From an uncultured Acidaminococcus sp. (GTDB lineage: Bacteria; Bacillota; Negativicutes; Acidaminococcales; Acidaminococcaceae): a DNA stretch of 39,730 nt. The position numbers and the translations under genes are program-made. The notes beneath the pieces were generated by a model. The model was given only the letters and a program-made list of their open reading frames with translations, was not told the origin of the DNA and made no database searches. Position 1 is the stretch's first letter. Every line of letters starts with the position of its first letter. Location: assembly GCA_900538365.1 (NCBI GenBank), contig UPXT01000017.1:1-39730 (forward strand). Direction: 5' to 3'. Positions 33,202 through 39,730 of this stretch are shown here, one piece after another.

Positions 33202-33657
33202 ATGATGTCCAGCTTTTTAAATGATTTTAAAGCTTTTGCACTTCGCGGTAACGTTGTCGACATGGCTGTCGGTGTTATCATTGGCGGTGCTTTTGGTAAG
33301 ATTGTCGCTTCCTTTGTGTCCGACATCATCATGCCGCCTATTGGGATGATCCTGGGTGGGGTTGATTTTTCAAACCTTTTCATCAATCTTTCCAGTAAGA
33401 AAGTGGATACCCTTGCAGAAGCAACGGCTGCCAAGGTCCCTGTCATTGCCTACGGGAAATTCATTACGACGGTCATTGATTTTCTCATCATGGCATTTGT
33501 CATCTTCCTCATGATTTCCCTCCTGAACCGTTTCAAGAAGGAAGAAAAGGAAGAACCAGCACCGGAGACGCTTTGCCCATTCTGTAAGATGCCTATCGAT
33601 CCGGCCGCAACAAAATGTCCGCATTGTACTTCTGATATCCCCAAGGACAGTCACTGA
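33202..33657 (+). CDS. mscL: Large-conductance mechanosensitive channel MscL with C-terminal zinc ribbon
   Basis: MscL forms a pentameric pore that opens under membrane tension and releases solutes during osmotic downshock. The 151 residues begin with the amphipathic helix and pore helix (FKAFALRGNVVDMAVGVIIGGAFGKIV, in two parts), then a periplasmic loop and a second membrane helix (FITTVIDFLIMAFVIFLMIS). The usual cytoplasmic helix is short (NRFKKEEKEE) and is followed by a four-Cys ribbon: Cys125-x2-Cys128 and Cys139-x2-Cys142, LCPFCKMPIDPAATKCPHC. That module is not part of classical E. coli-type MscL. Two adjacent ATGs are possible; AAAGGGG favours the second (33205), giving 150 residues. 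It is monocistronic. Confidence 0.93.
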   Translation: MMSSFLNDFKAFALRGNVVDMAVGVIIGGAFGKIVASFVSDIIMPPIGMILGGVDFSNLFINLSSKKVDTLAEATAAKVPVIAYGKFITTVIDFLIMAFVIFLMISLLNRFKKEEKEEPAPETLCPFCKMPIDPAATKCPHCTSDIPKDSH

Positions 33658-33670
33658 GATTGCTTTTGCT

Positions 33671-33727
33671 GATCCATGCAGTCATTCCTTTGCAAAAGAG
33701 GGGGCCTGCATGGATCCTTATTTTTAT
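33671..33727 (+). terminator. Terminator of mscL
   Basis: GATCCATGCAG (33671-33681) pairs perfectly with CTGCATGGATC (33706-33716), followed by CTTATTTTTAT. The loop is long (24 bases). It ends only 20 bases before tyrS, whose promoter must overlap it or lie further upstream. Confidence 0.7.
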
Positions 33728-33747
33728 CATAACAAGGAGGTTTGTCC

Positions 33748-34974
33748 ATGAGCGTCATTGATACCCTCAAGGAACGGGGTTACCTTAAACAGTTATCCCA
33801 TGAAGAAGAAATCAAGGAATTATTGGAAAAGGAAAAGATCACATTCTATATTGGCTTTGATCCGACGGCGGACAGCCTTCATGTGGGTCATTTCATCGCG
33901 CTTATGGTCATGGCCCATATGCAGCGTGCCGGTCATCGTCCCATCATCCTCATGGGCGGCGGTACGGGCATGATCGGTGACCCAAGCGGCAAAAATGAGA
34001 TGCGCAAGATGCTGACACCGGAATTCATCCACCACAATGTGGAATGCTTCAAGAAACAGGTTGGCCGCTTCATCGATCTGTCGGACGGCAAGGCCATCGT
34101 CGCCGATAACGCGGACTGGCTGCTGGGGCTCAATTACATCAAGTTCCTGCGCGAAGTAGGCGTTCATTTTTCTGTCAACCGGATGCTGGGGGCAGAATGC
34201 TACAAGAACCGCCTTGCCAGTGAAAATGGACTTTCTTTCTTTGAAATGAACTATATGATCATGCAGGCCTATGACTTCTATGTCCTTCATAAGAAGTACA
34301 ACTGCGTGATGGAACTGGGCGGTGATGACCAGTGGTCCAATATGATTGCCGGAGTGGAACTTATTCGACGTAAAGATCGTCAGCCCGCTTTCTGCATGAC
34401 CAACACCCTCTTGACCAACAGTCAGGGCCAGAAGATGGGCAAGACCGTCGGCGGAGCCGTCTGGCTGTCAGCAGAAAAAACCTCTCCCTTTGATTTTTAT
34501 CAATACTGGAGAAACGTCGATGACGCCGATGTGGAAAAATGCCTGGCTCTCCTGACCTTCCTTCCCATGGACGAAGTACGCCGTCTCGGCGCCCTTGAAG
34601 GGTCAAAAATCAACGAAGCGAAAGTGACCTTGGCATATGAAGTTACGAAACTGGTTCATGGTAAAGAAGAAGCCGATAAAGCCAAAGCTGCTGCAGAAGC
34701 CCTCTTTGGTGCTGGCGGGGATATGGGAAATGCCCCGGTGGTGGAAGTTGCTAAAGATCGCCTCGGAAGCTCCCTGCTGGACCTTCTCTTTGATGCCAAA
34801 ATCATCGCTTCCAAGAGCGAGGGTCGCCGCCTGATTCAGCAAAATGGCCTTACGGTCGGGGATACCAAGGTGACGGATGTGGCCGCCGTTTTATCGGAAG
34901 CCCTTTTTGAGGGCAAGATGGAAGTCCTGCTCCGTAAAGGAAAGAAAAAATACTATCGCCTCATCTTGAAATAA
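33748..34974 (+). CDS. tyrS: Tyrosyl-tRNA synthetase
   Basis: A class I synthetase of 408 residues. The signature motif is HVGH in PTADSLHVGHFIALM, the tyrosine site includes YDFYVLHKKYNC and GGDDQWSNM, and the KMSKS loop reads KMGKT. The C-terminal 70 residues form an S4-like RNA-binding domain (KIIASKSEGRRLIQQNGLTV). The ATG at 33748 follows AAGGAGG by seven bases. Unlike thrS, no T-box precedes it: the space behind mscL is too short. Confidence 0.96.
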   Translation: MSVIDTLKERGYLKQLSHEEEIKELLEKEKITFYIGFDPTADSLHVGHFIALMVMAHMQRAGHRPIILMGGGTGMIGDPSGKNEMRKMLTPEFIHHNVECFKKQVGRFIDLSDGKAIVADNADWLLGLNYIKFLREVGVHFSVNRMLGAECYKNRLASENGLSFFEMNYMIMQAYDFYVLHKKYNCVMELGGDDQWSNMIAGVELIRRKDRQPAFCMTNTLLTNSQGQKMGKTVGGAVWLSAEKTSPFDFYQYWRNVDDADVEKCLALLTFLPMDEVRRLGALEGSKINEAKVTLAYEVTKLVHGKEEADKAKAAAEALFGAGGDMGNAPVVEVAKDRLGSSLLDLLFDAKIIASKSEGRRLIQQNGLTVGDTKVTDVAAVLSEALFEGKMEVLLRKGKKKYYRLILK

Positions 34975-34985
34975 GAAATGCTTGT

Positions 34986-35024
34986 AAAGGTCCTGACCCT
35001 TCTCTTTGAAGGGGGGACCTTTTT
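34986..35024 (+). terminator. Terminator of tyrS
   Basis: AAAGGTCC...CCCTTC pairs with GAAGGGGGGACCTTT, then TTT. It begins 12 bases after the tyrS stop. Confidence 0.85.
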
Positions 35025-35064
35025 CCCATGGGAAAAAATTGAGTCAGATGAGCAAGGACTGTAG

Positions 35065-35151
35065 TATAATTTGTTTATAAAAATAATTATCAATGAGAAT
35101 TCAATTTAAATTAGCGAATTTTTCACATAAATCTTTAAAATGAGATATAAT
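35065..35151 (+). promoter_or_regulatory. Promoter region of the CoA-transferase gene with a Fur-like inverted repeat
   Basis: TATAAT occurs at 35065-35070 (no good -35) and at 35146-35151, the latter with TTCACA (35122-35127) at an 18-base spacing. Between them is an AT-rich inverted repeat AATTATC-AAT-GAGAATT (about 35086-35102) resembling Fur-family boxes. The second promoter gives a leader of about 135 bases. Confidence 0.5.
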
Positions 35152-35290
35152 AGAGAAGTAAATAAACCTGATTTCCATGAGTGCCCTTTGGGGGCCTGTT
35201 CGAGGGGAAATTTGGCCCATCGTCCTTAGTAGGAGGGAATCCTGCCCGTGGGATTCGGGGTGTATAGAAAATAGGGAGGATGTTAACGTC
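35152..35290 (+). other. Long leader of the CoA-transferase gene
   Basis: GC-rich compared with the promoter, with possible helices CCCTTTGGGGG, TGGGGGCC with GGCCCA, and GAATCC-TGCCCGTG-GGATTC (about 35238-35257). No T tract and no known riboswitch core. It ends in GGGAGG, the ribosome binding site. Confidence 0.35.
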
Positions 35291-36640
35291 ATGAATTACG
35301 AAAAGGAATACGCAAAGAAACTCACGACGCCGGAAGAAGCTGTTAAAATCGTAAAAAGCGGCGATTGGGTAGATTATGGGTGGTGCGCCAACCATCCCCG
35401 CGTACTGGATAAGGCCCTGGCTGAACGGATGATCAAGGAACCGAGTCTGACGGATCTTAAGTTCCGTGGCGGTGTCGCGCTCTGGATGCCGGAAGTAGCC
35501 AAGATTCCCAATGCCAAGGAACAGATGTGCTGGAATTCCTGGCATGCAAGCGGCTATGAAAGAAAACTTACGGATAACGGAATTGGCTACTATGCTCCGT
35601 TGCGGTTTTCCGAGTTGCCCCGCAATTACCGTGACAACATCAAACATGTCGATGTCACATTCATCCAAGTGGCTCCTATGGATAAACATGGGTACTTTAA
35701 TTTTGGACTTTCCGCATCCGATATTGCGGCCGTAATCGAAGTCTCTGAAAAAGTTGTCGTTGAAGTCAACCCACTGATGCCGGTCGTCTTGGGCGGTACG
35801 GAAGTCAGTGTCCATATTGATGATGTTGACTTCATTGTTGAAAATGAAGGCATTCCCATGGCCGATCTGCCGAGCGGTGCGCCCAGTGAGATCGATGAAG
35901 CTGTAGCCAAGCTCATTGTTCCGGAAATCCCGAATGGTGCCTGCCTGCAGCTGGGGATTGGCGGTATGCCGAACGCTGTTGGCGCCATGATTGCTAAGAG
36001 CGACCTTAAAGATCTTTCCGTTCATACGGAAATGTATGTCGATGGGTTTGTTGATATCGCTAATGCCGGTAAATTGACCTGCGCACAAAAGAATATTGAC
36101 AAGGGCCGTCAGGTCTTTACCTTCGCTGCCGGTACCAAGAAACTCTATGATTATGTAGATAATAACCCTGCCATCATGGCAGCTCCGGTTGATTACGTCA
36201 ATGATGCCCGTGTCATTGCCCAGATCGATAACTTCATGTCCATCAATAACTGCATTGAAGTGGACCTGACCGGTCAGGTAGCTTCCGAATCAGTTGGGCA
36301 CAGACATATCAGCGGTGCTGGCGGACAGCTTGACTTCATGTTGGGGGCTTATCTGTCCAAGGGCGGTAAGAGCTTCCTTTGCTGCTCCTCTGCCTTTAAG
36401 GGCCATGATGGGGAAATCAAGAGCCGTATCGTTCCGACCTTGACGCCTGGCGATGCCATTACGGCGACGAGAACGAACCTCAACTACTTTGTCACGGAAT
36501 ACGGGATTGTCAATCTCAAAGGGATGACCACGTGGCAGCGAGCAGAAAAGCTGATTTCCGTTGCCCATCCGGATGTCCGCGAAAAACTGATCAAAGATGC
36601 TGAAAGCATCGGGATCTGGAGAAATTCCAACAAACGCTGA
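35291..36640 (+). CDS. Acetyl-CoA hydrolase/transferase family CoA-transferase (butyryl-CoA:acetate or 4-hydroxybutyrate type)
   Basis: A 449-residue cytoplasmic enzyme of the Cat1/AbfT family, which exchanges CoA between acyl-CoA and acetate. Butyrate-forming fermenters use it for the last step, gaining acetyl-CoA. The catalytic Glu is expected at Glu247 in HTEMYVDG. The CoA-binding glycine loop is QLGIGGMPNAVG (about 220-231), and EVDLTGQVASESVG is conserved. The ATG at 35291 follows AGGGAGG; the long upstream extension reads the leader and is rejected. Substrate choice between butyryl-, propionyl- and 4-hydroxybutyryl-CoA cannot be made by eye. It is monocistronic. Confidence 0.9.
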   Translation: MNYEKEYAKKLTTPEEAVKIVKSGDWVDYGWCANHPRVLDKALAERMIKEPSLTDLKFRGGVALWMPEVAKIPNAKEQMCWNSWHASGYERKLTDNGIGYYAPLRFSELPRNYRDNIKHVDVTFIQVAPMDKHGYFNFGLSASDIAAVIEVSEKVVVEVNPLMPVVLGGTEVSVHIDDVDFIVENEGIPMADLPSGAPSEIDEAVAKLIVPEIPNGACLQLGIGGMPNAVGAMIAKSDLKDLSVHTEMYVDGFVDIANAGKLTCAQKNIDKGRQVFTFAAGTKKLYDYVDNNPAIMAAPVDYVNDARVIAQIDNFMSINNCIEVDLTGQVASESVGHRHISGAGGQLDFMLGAYLSKGGKSFLCCSSAFKGHDGEIKSRIVPTLTPGDAITATRTNLNYFVTEYGIVNLKGMTTWQRAEKLISVAHPDVREKLIKDAESIGIWRNSNKR

Positions 36641-36655
36641 CAAGCTATGGGAAAT

Positions 36656-36688
36656 GGGCTGTGAGAACCTTCACGGCCCTTCTTTTTT
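36656..36688 (+). terminator. Terminator of the CoA-transferase gene
   Basis: GGGCTGTGA pairs with TCACGGCCC around GAACCT, followed by TTCTTTTTT. Confidence 0.88.
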
Positions 36689-36807
36689 GTCAGTTTGCAT
36701 GGAAGACGGATTCATTTCGGTTCCTTTCCCATATGCAGTGTGGTACAATAGAAAAAGCGTAGGAATTCATCCTCGTCTTTTGATTCCCAGTTAAGGAGGA
36801 TTCATCA

Positions 36808-37218
36808 ATGAAAACCGTTCATGCAGTGGCTGCGGTCATGATCCGCGGTGACCGTGTCTATGCAACCCAGCGCGGATACGGCGAATTTAAAGATAAATGG
36901 GAGTTCCCCGGCGGCAAAGTAGAAGCTGGGGAAACTCCGGAAAAGGCCCTTGTCCGTGAAATCAAGGAAGAACTGGCTGCCGATATCTCGGTGGGAAAAC
37001 GGCTTACGACCGTTGAATATGATTATCCCGAATTCCATCTGGTGATGGACTGCTACCTCTGCAGCGTCGATCCCCATGCCCTGAAGCTACTGGAGCATGA
37101 GAATGCAGAATGGCTCACTTGGCGCGACTTCAATAAGATGGACTGGATGGAAGCCGATAAAAAGGTCGTGGAAGCCGTTAAGGCCTTCTTCAAGGAAGCA
37201 GAAAGAAAAATCATTTAG
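36808..37218 (+). CDS. Nudix hydrolase, MutT/8-oxo-dGTP diphosphatase-like
   Basis: A 136-residue protein with a full Nudix box, GGKVEAGETPEKALVREIKEEL, preceded by WEFP, the pattern of MutT-type enzymes that clear 8-oxo-dGTP (first half GGKVEAGETP, catalytic REIKEEL at about 50-57). The N terminus VAAVMIRGDRVYATQRGYGEFKDKW also fits. Function in sanitising nucleotides is inferred; other nucleoside triphosphates are possible. AAGGAGG lies eight bases before the ATG. A TACAAT at 36744-36749 with weak TTCCTT 17 bases upstream is the likely promoter. The gene is monocistronic. Confidence 0.88.
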   Translation: MKTVHAVAAVMIRGDRVYATQRGYGEFKDKWEFPGGKVEAGETPEKALVREIKEELAADISVGKRLTTVEYDYPEFHLVMDCYLCSVDPHALKLLEHENAEWLTWRDFNKMDWMEADKKVVEAVKAFFKEAERKII

Positions 37219-37280
37219 CTGAAACCAAACCGTCCCGGACGCAAATACATGGATGGTGAAGGCAAAAGACCATGAAATAA

Positions 37281-37328
37281 AAAAGCGCATCCCTTCAAAT
37301 AAGGCGTTTGTTTGAAGGGATGCGTTTT
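37281..37328. terminator. Terminator of the Nudix gene
   Basis: AAAGCGCATCCCTTCAAA pairs with TTTGAAGGGATGCGTTTT around a loop of about 11 bases, with A- and T-rich flanks on both sides. Confidence 0.88.
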
Positions 37329-37389
37329 CTTGTTGAGAATAAAACTTTCGTTGACGGTCAAAAAGAGGGGGGAAGCTTTTTCCATCTTC

Positions 37390-37427
37390 CTATAAAAAAG
37401 CTGCAGGGCCAAAGCCTGCAGCTTTTT
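37390..37427 (-). terminator. Terminator of the penicillin-binding protein gene
   Basis: AAAAAGCTGCAGG pairs with CCTGCAGCTTTTT around a seven-base loop; on the minus strand the hairpin runs into TTTTTTATAGG. It lies eight bases beyond the stop codon. Nothing recognisable lies between it and the Nudix terminator. Confidence 0.9.
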
Positions 37428-37434
37428 CACGGTT

Positions 37435-39534
37435 TTATTGTTTTGGCGGTCTGACAGGCGGGGGAGCAATGCTGCTCCTAGGCGCTGACGACTCGCTGGA
37501 AGAAGCCTTGGAGCCGCTTTCCGAAGGTTTGGCATCCTGCGCTTCCTTCTTTTCATCGGCTGTTTTCTTCTTCTTTTCTTCTGCCTCTTTCTTTTTCTTA
37601 TCTTCTTCGGCTTTCTTGTCATCGTTGGGTTCATTTACCCGAACTGGTTCCTTGAAGCCGCTGGGACGCTCAAAATCTTCCACAGGCAGTTCATCGACGG
37701 CATAAGTCATAAAGGTCCGCCACAAGGTGGCCGGTTCCCCGCCGCCCGTCATTCCGCCTAAGGAATCATTGTTGTCGTCACCAATCCAGACGGCAGCGGC
37801 CAGATTCGGTGTAAAGCCGACGAACCAAGCATCGCGGTATTCACTTGTGGTTCCCGTCTTGCCGGCAGAAGGCCGGCTGATGGCAGCACCGCGCCCGGTA
37901 CCGCGGGTCATGACGTCCTCCATCATGCTGATCAGCATATAGACGCTGCTCGGTTTAGCTACCGTAACAGGATCTGCTTTGTGTTCGTAGATGGTCTTGC
38001 CATTCCGGTCCACAATCTTGACAATCGGTGTTGGTTTGTTGAATTTCCCCATGTTGGCAATGGCACCATAGGCACCGGCCATTTCAAGGGGCGTGACGCC
38101 GTGGGTCAAGCCGCCCAAGGCCATGGCTGAGTTGTCATCGGACTGGGGTCCATCTTCCACAAGGGTCGTGATGCCCATTTTCTTGGCAAGCTTCAAGACA
38201 TTACTGTTGCCGTATTTTTCACTGATCTTGATGGCTGGAATGTTGTACGAATAGGTGAGGGCCCGACGGTAGGTCATCTTGCCGTGGAAGCGGCGGTCAT
38301 AGTTCTGCGGGTTCCAGCTGCCAGGAATCGGGGAGTCATCGACAATATCATTTGGCGTGGCGCCATGCTCCAGGGCATTAAGGTAAACAAAGGGCTTGAA
38401 AGCGGAACCTGGCTGGCGCTCTGCCATGACGGCCCGGTTGAATTGGTCCGTCCCGCGGCCACCGATCATGGCCTTTATGTATCCTGTCTTCGGATCGATT
38501 GCCACGATGGCTGACTGAGGCTGCTTGAGCTTATTGTTGTCCGTGTAGTAGGTCGGCGTCAGGGCAGCTGCCCGTTCGGCGGCTTTCTGCATGGTCGGGT
38601 CAAGGGAGGTGTAAACTTTGAGCCCTTGCTTATAGACGGCATCGGGACCGAATTTATCAATGAGGATTTGGATGCAGTAGTCGATGAAATAGCTCTTGGA
38701 GCCGGGATTTGAAGTCAGGCTCTTATATTCGAGCTTTTCCTCACTTGCTTTCTTGTGTTCTTCCGGCGTGATGAAATTGTACTTTTCCATCTGGCTGAGG
38801 ACCGTTTCCTGACGGGCCTTGGCTGCTTTCGGATTGGCTTTCGGGTTGTAGTAGTTCGGGCTCTTAGGGATGCCGGCAATCATGGCAGCCTCGGCAAGGT
38901 CCAGATCTTCAACATGTTTTCCAAAGTAGGTATTGGCCGCTGTTTCGACCCCGTAGGCTCCCTGACCGAAGTAGATCTGGTTCATGTACATTTCAAGGAT
39001 TTCCTTTTTGGTGTACTTCTGCTCGATCTGGAGTGCAATGAAGGCTTCGTGGATCTTTCGCGTCAGCGTCCGTTCCTGTGTGAGAAAGTAGTTTTTTGCC
39101 AGCTGCTGGGTAATGGTACTGCCGCCTTGGACCTCATCGTAACGAATGTAGGTGTAGATGGCACGGGCAATCCCTTTGAAGTCAATTCCGCCGTGTTGGT
39201 AAAAGCGGATGTCTTCTGCCGCAAGGAAGGCGTTCTGCAGGTTCTTAGGTACCTTACTGATGGAAACGGGGATCCGGTCTTCTTCGGAATCAACGGTCGA
39301 AATCAGATCGCCATTGATATCATAGAACTGGGACGACGCCATAGGCACCATATCTTTTGACATGATCTTGGCTGTTGTGAACTTTGCCAAGGCAAAGAAA
39401 GCCGTGAGGGAAATAAACCCTACAAGGATCAGGGCAAGGACAGCCGAAAGAATCATGCCTCCTAATTTTTTCTTTTCCCGAGGGTCTCGGGGTTTGAGGA
39501 GATTCCTCCAGTTTCTTTTTCCTTTATACGTCAT
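37435..39534 (-). CDS. Class A penicillin-binding protein (PBP1A family, glycosyltransferase/transpeptidase)
   Basis: A bifunctional peptidoglycan synthase of 699 residues. After a basic cytoplasmic stretch a membrane anchor (MILSAVLALILVGFISLTAF) leads to the GT51 domain with the catalytic Glu in AAEDIRFYQHGG, QGGSTITQQLAKNY and RKIHEAFIALQIE. The transpeptidase has the SxxK serine in GSAFKPFVY, SxN as SYN, and KTGTT. The last 75 residues are low complexity: Lys/Glu-rich, then Ser/Pro-rich, ending PPPVRPPKQ, outside the membrane. The ATG at 39532-39534 follows AGGAG by eight bases. The gene is a single unit. The charged tail is common in Gram-positive-type PBP1 proteins but its role is unclear. 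Confidence 0.94.
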   Translation of the reverse strand: MTYKGKRNWRNLLKPRDPREKKKLGGMILSAVLALILVGFISLTAFFALAKFTTAKIMSKDMVPMASSQFYDINGDLISTVDSEEDRIPVSISKVPKNLQNAFLAAEDIRFYQHGGIDFKGIARAIYTYIRYDEVQGGSTITQQLAKNYFLTQERTLTRKIHEAFIALQIEQKYTKKEILEMYMNQIYFGQGAYGVETAANTYFGKHVEDLDLAEAAMIAGIPKSPNYYNPKANPKAAKARQETVLSQMEKYNFITPEEHKKASEEKLEYKSLTSNPGSKSYFIDYCIQILIDKFGPDAVYKQGLKVYTSLDPTMQKAAERAAALTPTYYTDNNKLKQPQSAIVAIDPKTGYIKAMIGGRGTDQFNRAVMAERQPGSAFKPFVYLNALEHGATPNDIVDDSPIPGSWNPQNYDRRFHGKMTYRRALTYSYNIPAIKISEKYGNSNVLKLAKKMGITTLVEDGPQSDDNSAMALGGLTHGVTPLEMAGAYGAIANMGKFNKPTPIVKIVDRNGKTIYEHKADPVTVAKPSSVYMLISMMEDVMTRGTGRGAAISRPSAGKTGTTSEYRDAWFVGFTPNLAAAVWIGDDNNDSLGGMTGGGEPATLWRTFMTYAVDELPVEDFERPSGFKEPVRVNEPNDDKKAEEDKKKKEAEEKKKKTADEKKEAQDAKPSESGSKASSSESSAPRSSIAPPPVRPPKQ

Positions 39535-39730
39535 TGTGTCAGCTCCTGTTTCTAGATTGATCTGATGGAAAAAGCAAATAGCTACCCGTATTATATCACA
39601 ACTTGACGGACTGCAATAGCAATTCTTTCCGAATTCGCACGCCCTGCGGCCCCTGAAAGGGGAAAGGAACGGCAGCTAAGCGTAAAATGTTTCTCGGTAG
39701 GGAAAAATAGTCCTTGCAAAATAAAGGGGA
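39535..39730 (-). promoter_or_regulatory. Upstream region and weak promoter of the PBP gene
   Basis: On the minus strand TATAAT (39595-39590) has TTGCAG 15 bases before it (39616-39611), a short spacing. The remainder to the window end has GCCCCTGAAAGGGG-like local pairing but no gene I can recognise. Confidence 0.4.

Noticed and set aside
35177..35290. N-terminal extension of the CoA-transferase
   Set aside because: The extra residues are cysteine- and tryptophan-rich with no family similarity, and the ATG at 35291 has AGGGAGG before it.
1..39730. CRISPR arrays, insertion sequences, prophage or toxin-antitoxin genes
   Set aside because: I looked for regularly spaced repeats, transposase motifs and small paired genes and found none.

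Overview
The window looks like ordinary chromosomal backbone of an anaerobic, amino-acid-fermenting Firmicute, most likely class Negativicutes (an Acidaminococcus-like organism). This is inference. The signs are a T-box before thrS, an S-box (SAM-I) riboswitch before metNI, a greA-lysS operon, Gram-positive-style ribosome binding sites, two amino acid/dicarboxylate importers, a family-I-type acyl-CoA:acetate CoA-transferase of the kind used in butyrate formation, and a complete pyruvate carboxylase. I saw no mobile element, prophage, CRISPR array or defence island.

Layout. 1-295: the end of a tRNA cluster (Gly-GCC partial, Cys-GCA, Leu-UAA) closed by a terminator. 431-1294: a pyridoxamine kinase. 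1295-1904: a spacer with what appears to be a decayed small minus-strand gene, its terminator, and an unexplained structured element. 1905-4405: greA-lysS, with LysRS carrying an extra C-terminal tRNA-binding domain. 4510-7409 (minus): GltS and a DAACS-family symporter. 7742-9205: a C69 dipeptidase. 9347-11242 (minus): a secreted alkaline phosphatase. 11453-12793: a secreted alpha/beta-hydrolase. 12846-14746: SAM-riboswitch-controlled methionine ABC importer metNI without an adjacent metQ. 14996-23142: a TrpR-family regulator followed by hisZGDCBHAF-IE, with glmM close behind. 24553-25506 (minus): a membrane-anchored alpha/beta-hydrolase. 25696-29235: T-box-thrS and the infC-rpmI-rplT operon with its leader terminator. 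29428-32859 (minus): pyruvate carboxylase. 33202-36640: mscL with a C-terminal zinc ribbon, tyrS, and the CoA-transferase. 36808-37218: a Nudix hydrolase. 37435-39534 (minus): a class A penicillin-binding protein.

How the genes fit together. GltS, the DAACS symporter, the dipeptidase, pyruvate carboxylase and the CoA-transferase fit a peptide- and amino-acid-using fermenter. Much of the rest is translation machinery (three tRNA synthetases, IF3, L35, L20, tRNAs, GreA) under classical RNA-level control. The histidine operon encodes every step except histidinol-phosphate phosphatase.

The points most worth a second look are the AUA start codon of infC, the MscL-zinc-ribbon and LysRS-tRNA-binding-domain fusions, the broken small gene and the structured element in 1295-1784, the dyad over the -10 box of the his promoter, the hairpin leader of the DAACS symporter, and possible operators in the pyc and CoA-transferase promoters. 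I did not find a convincing new multi-gene system.
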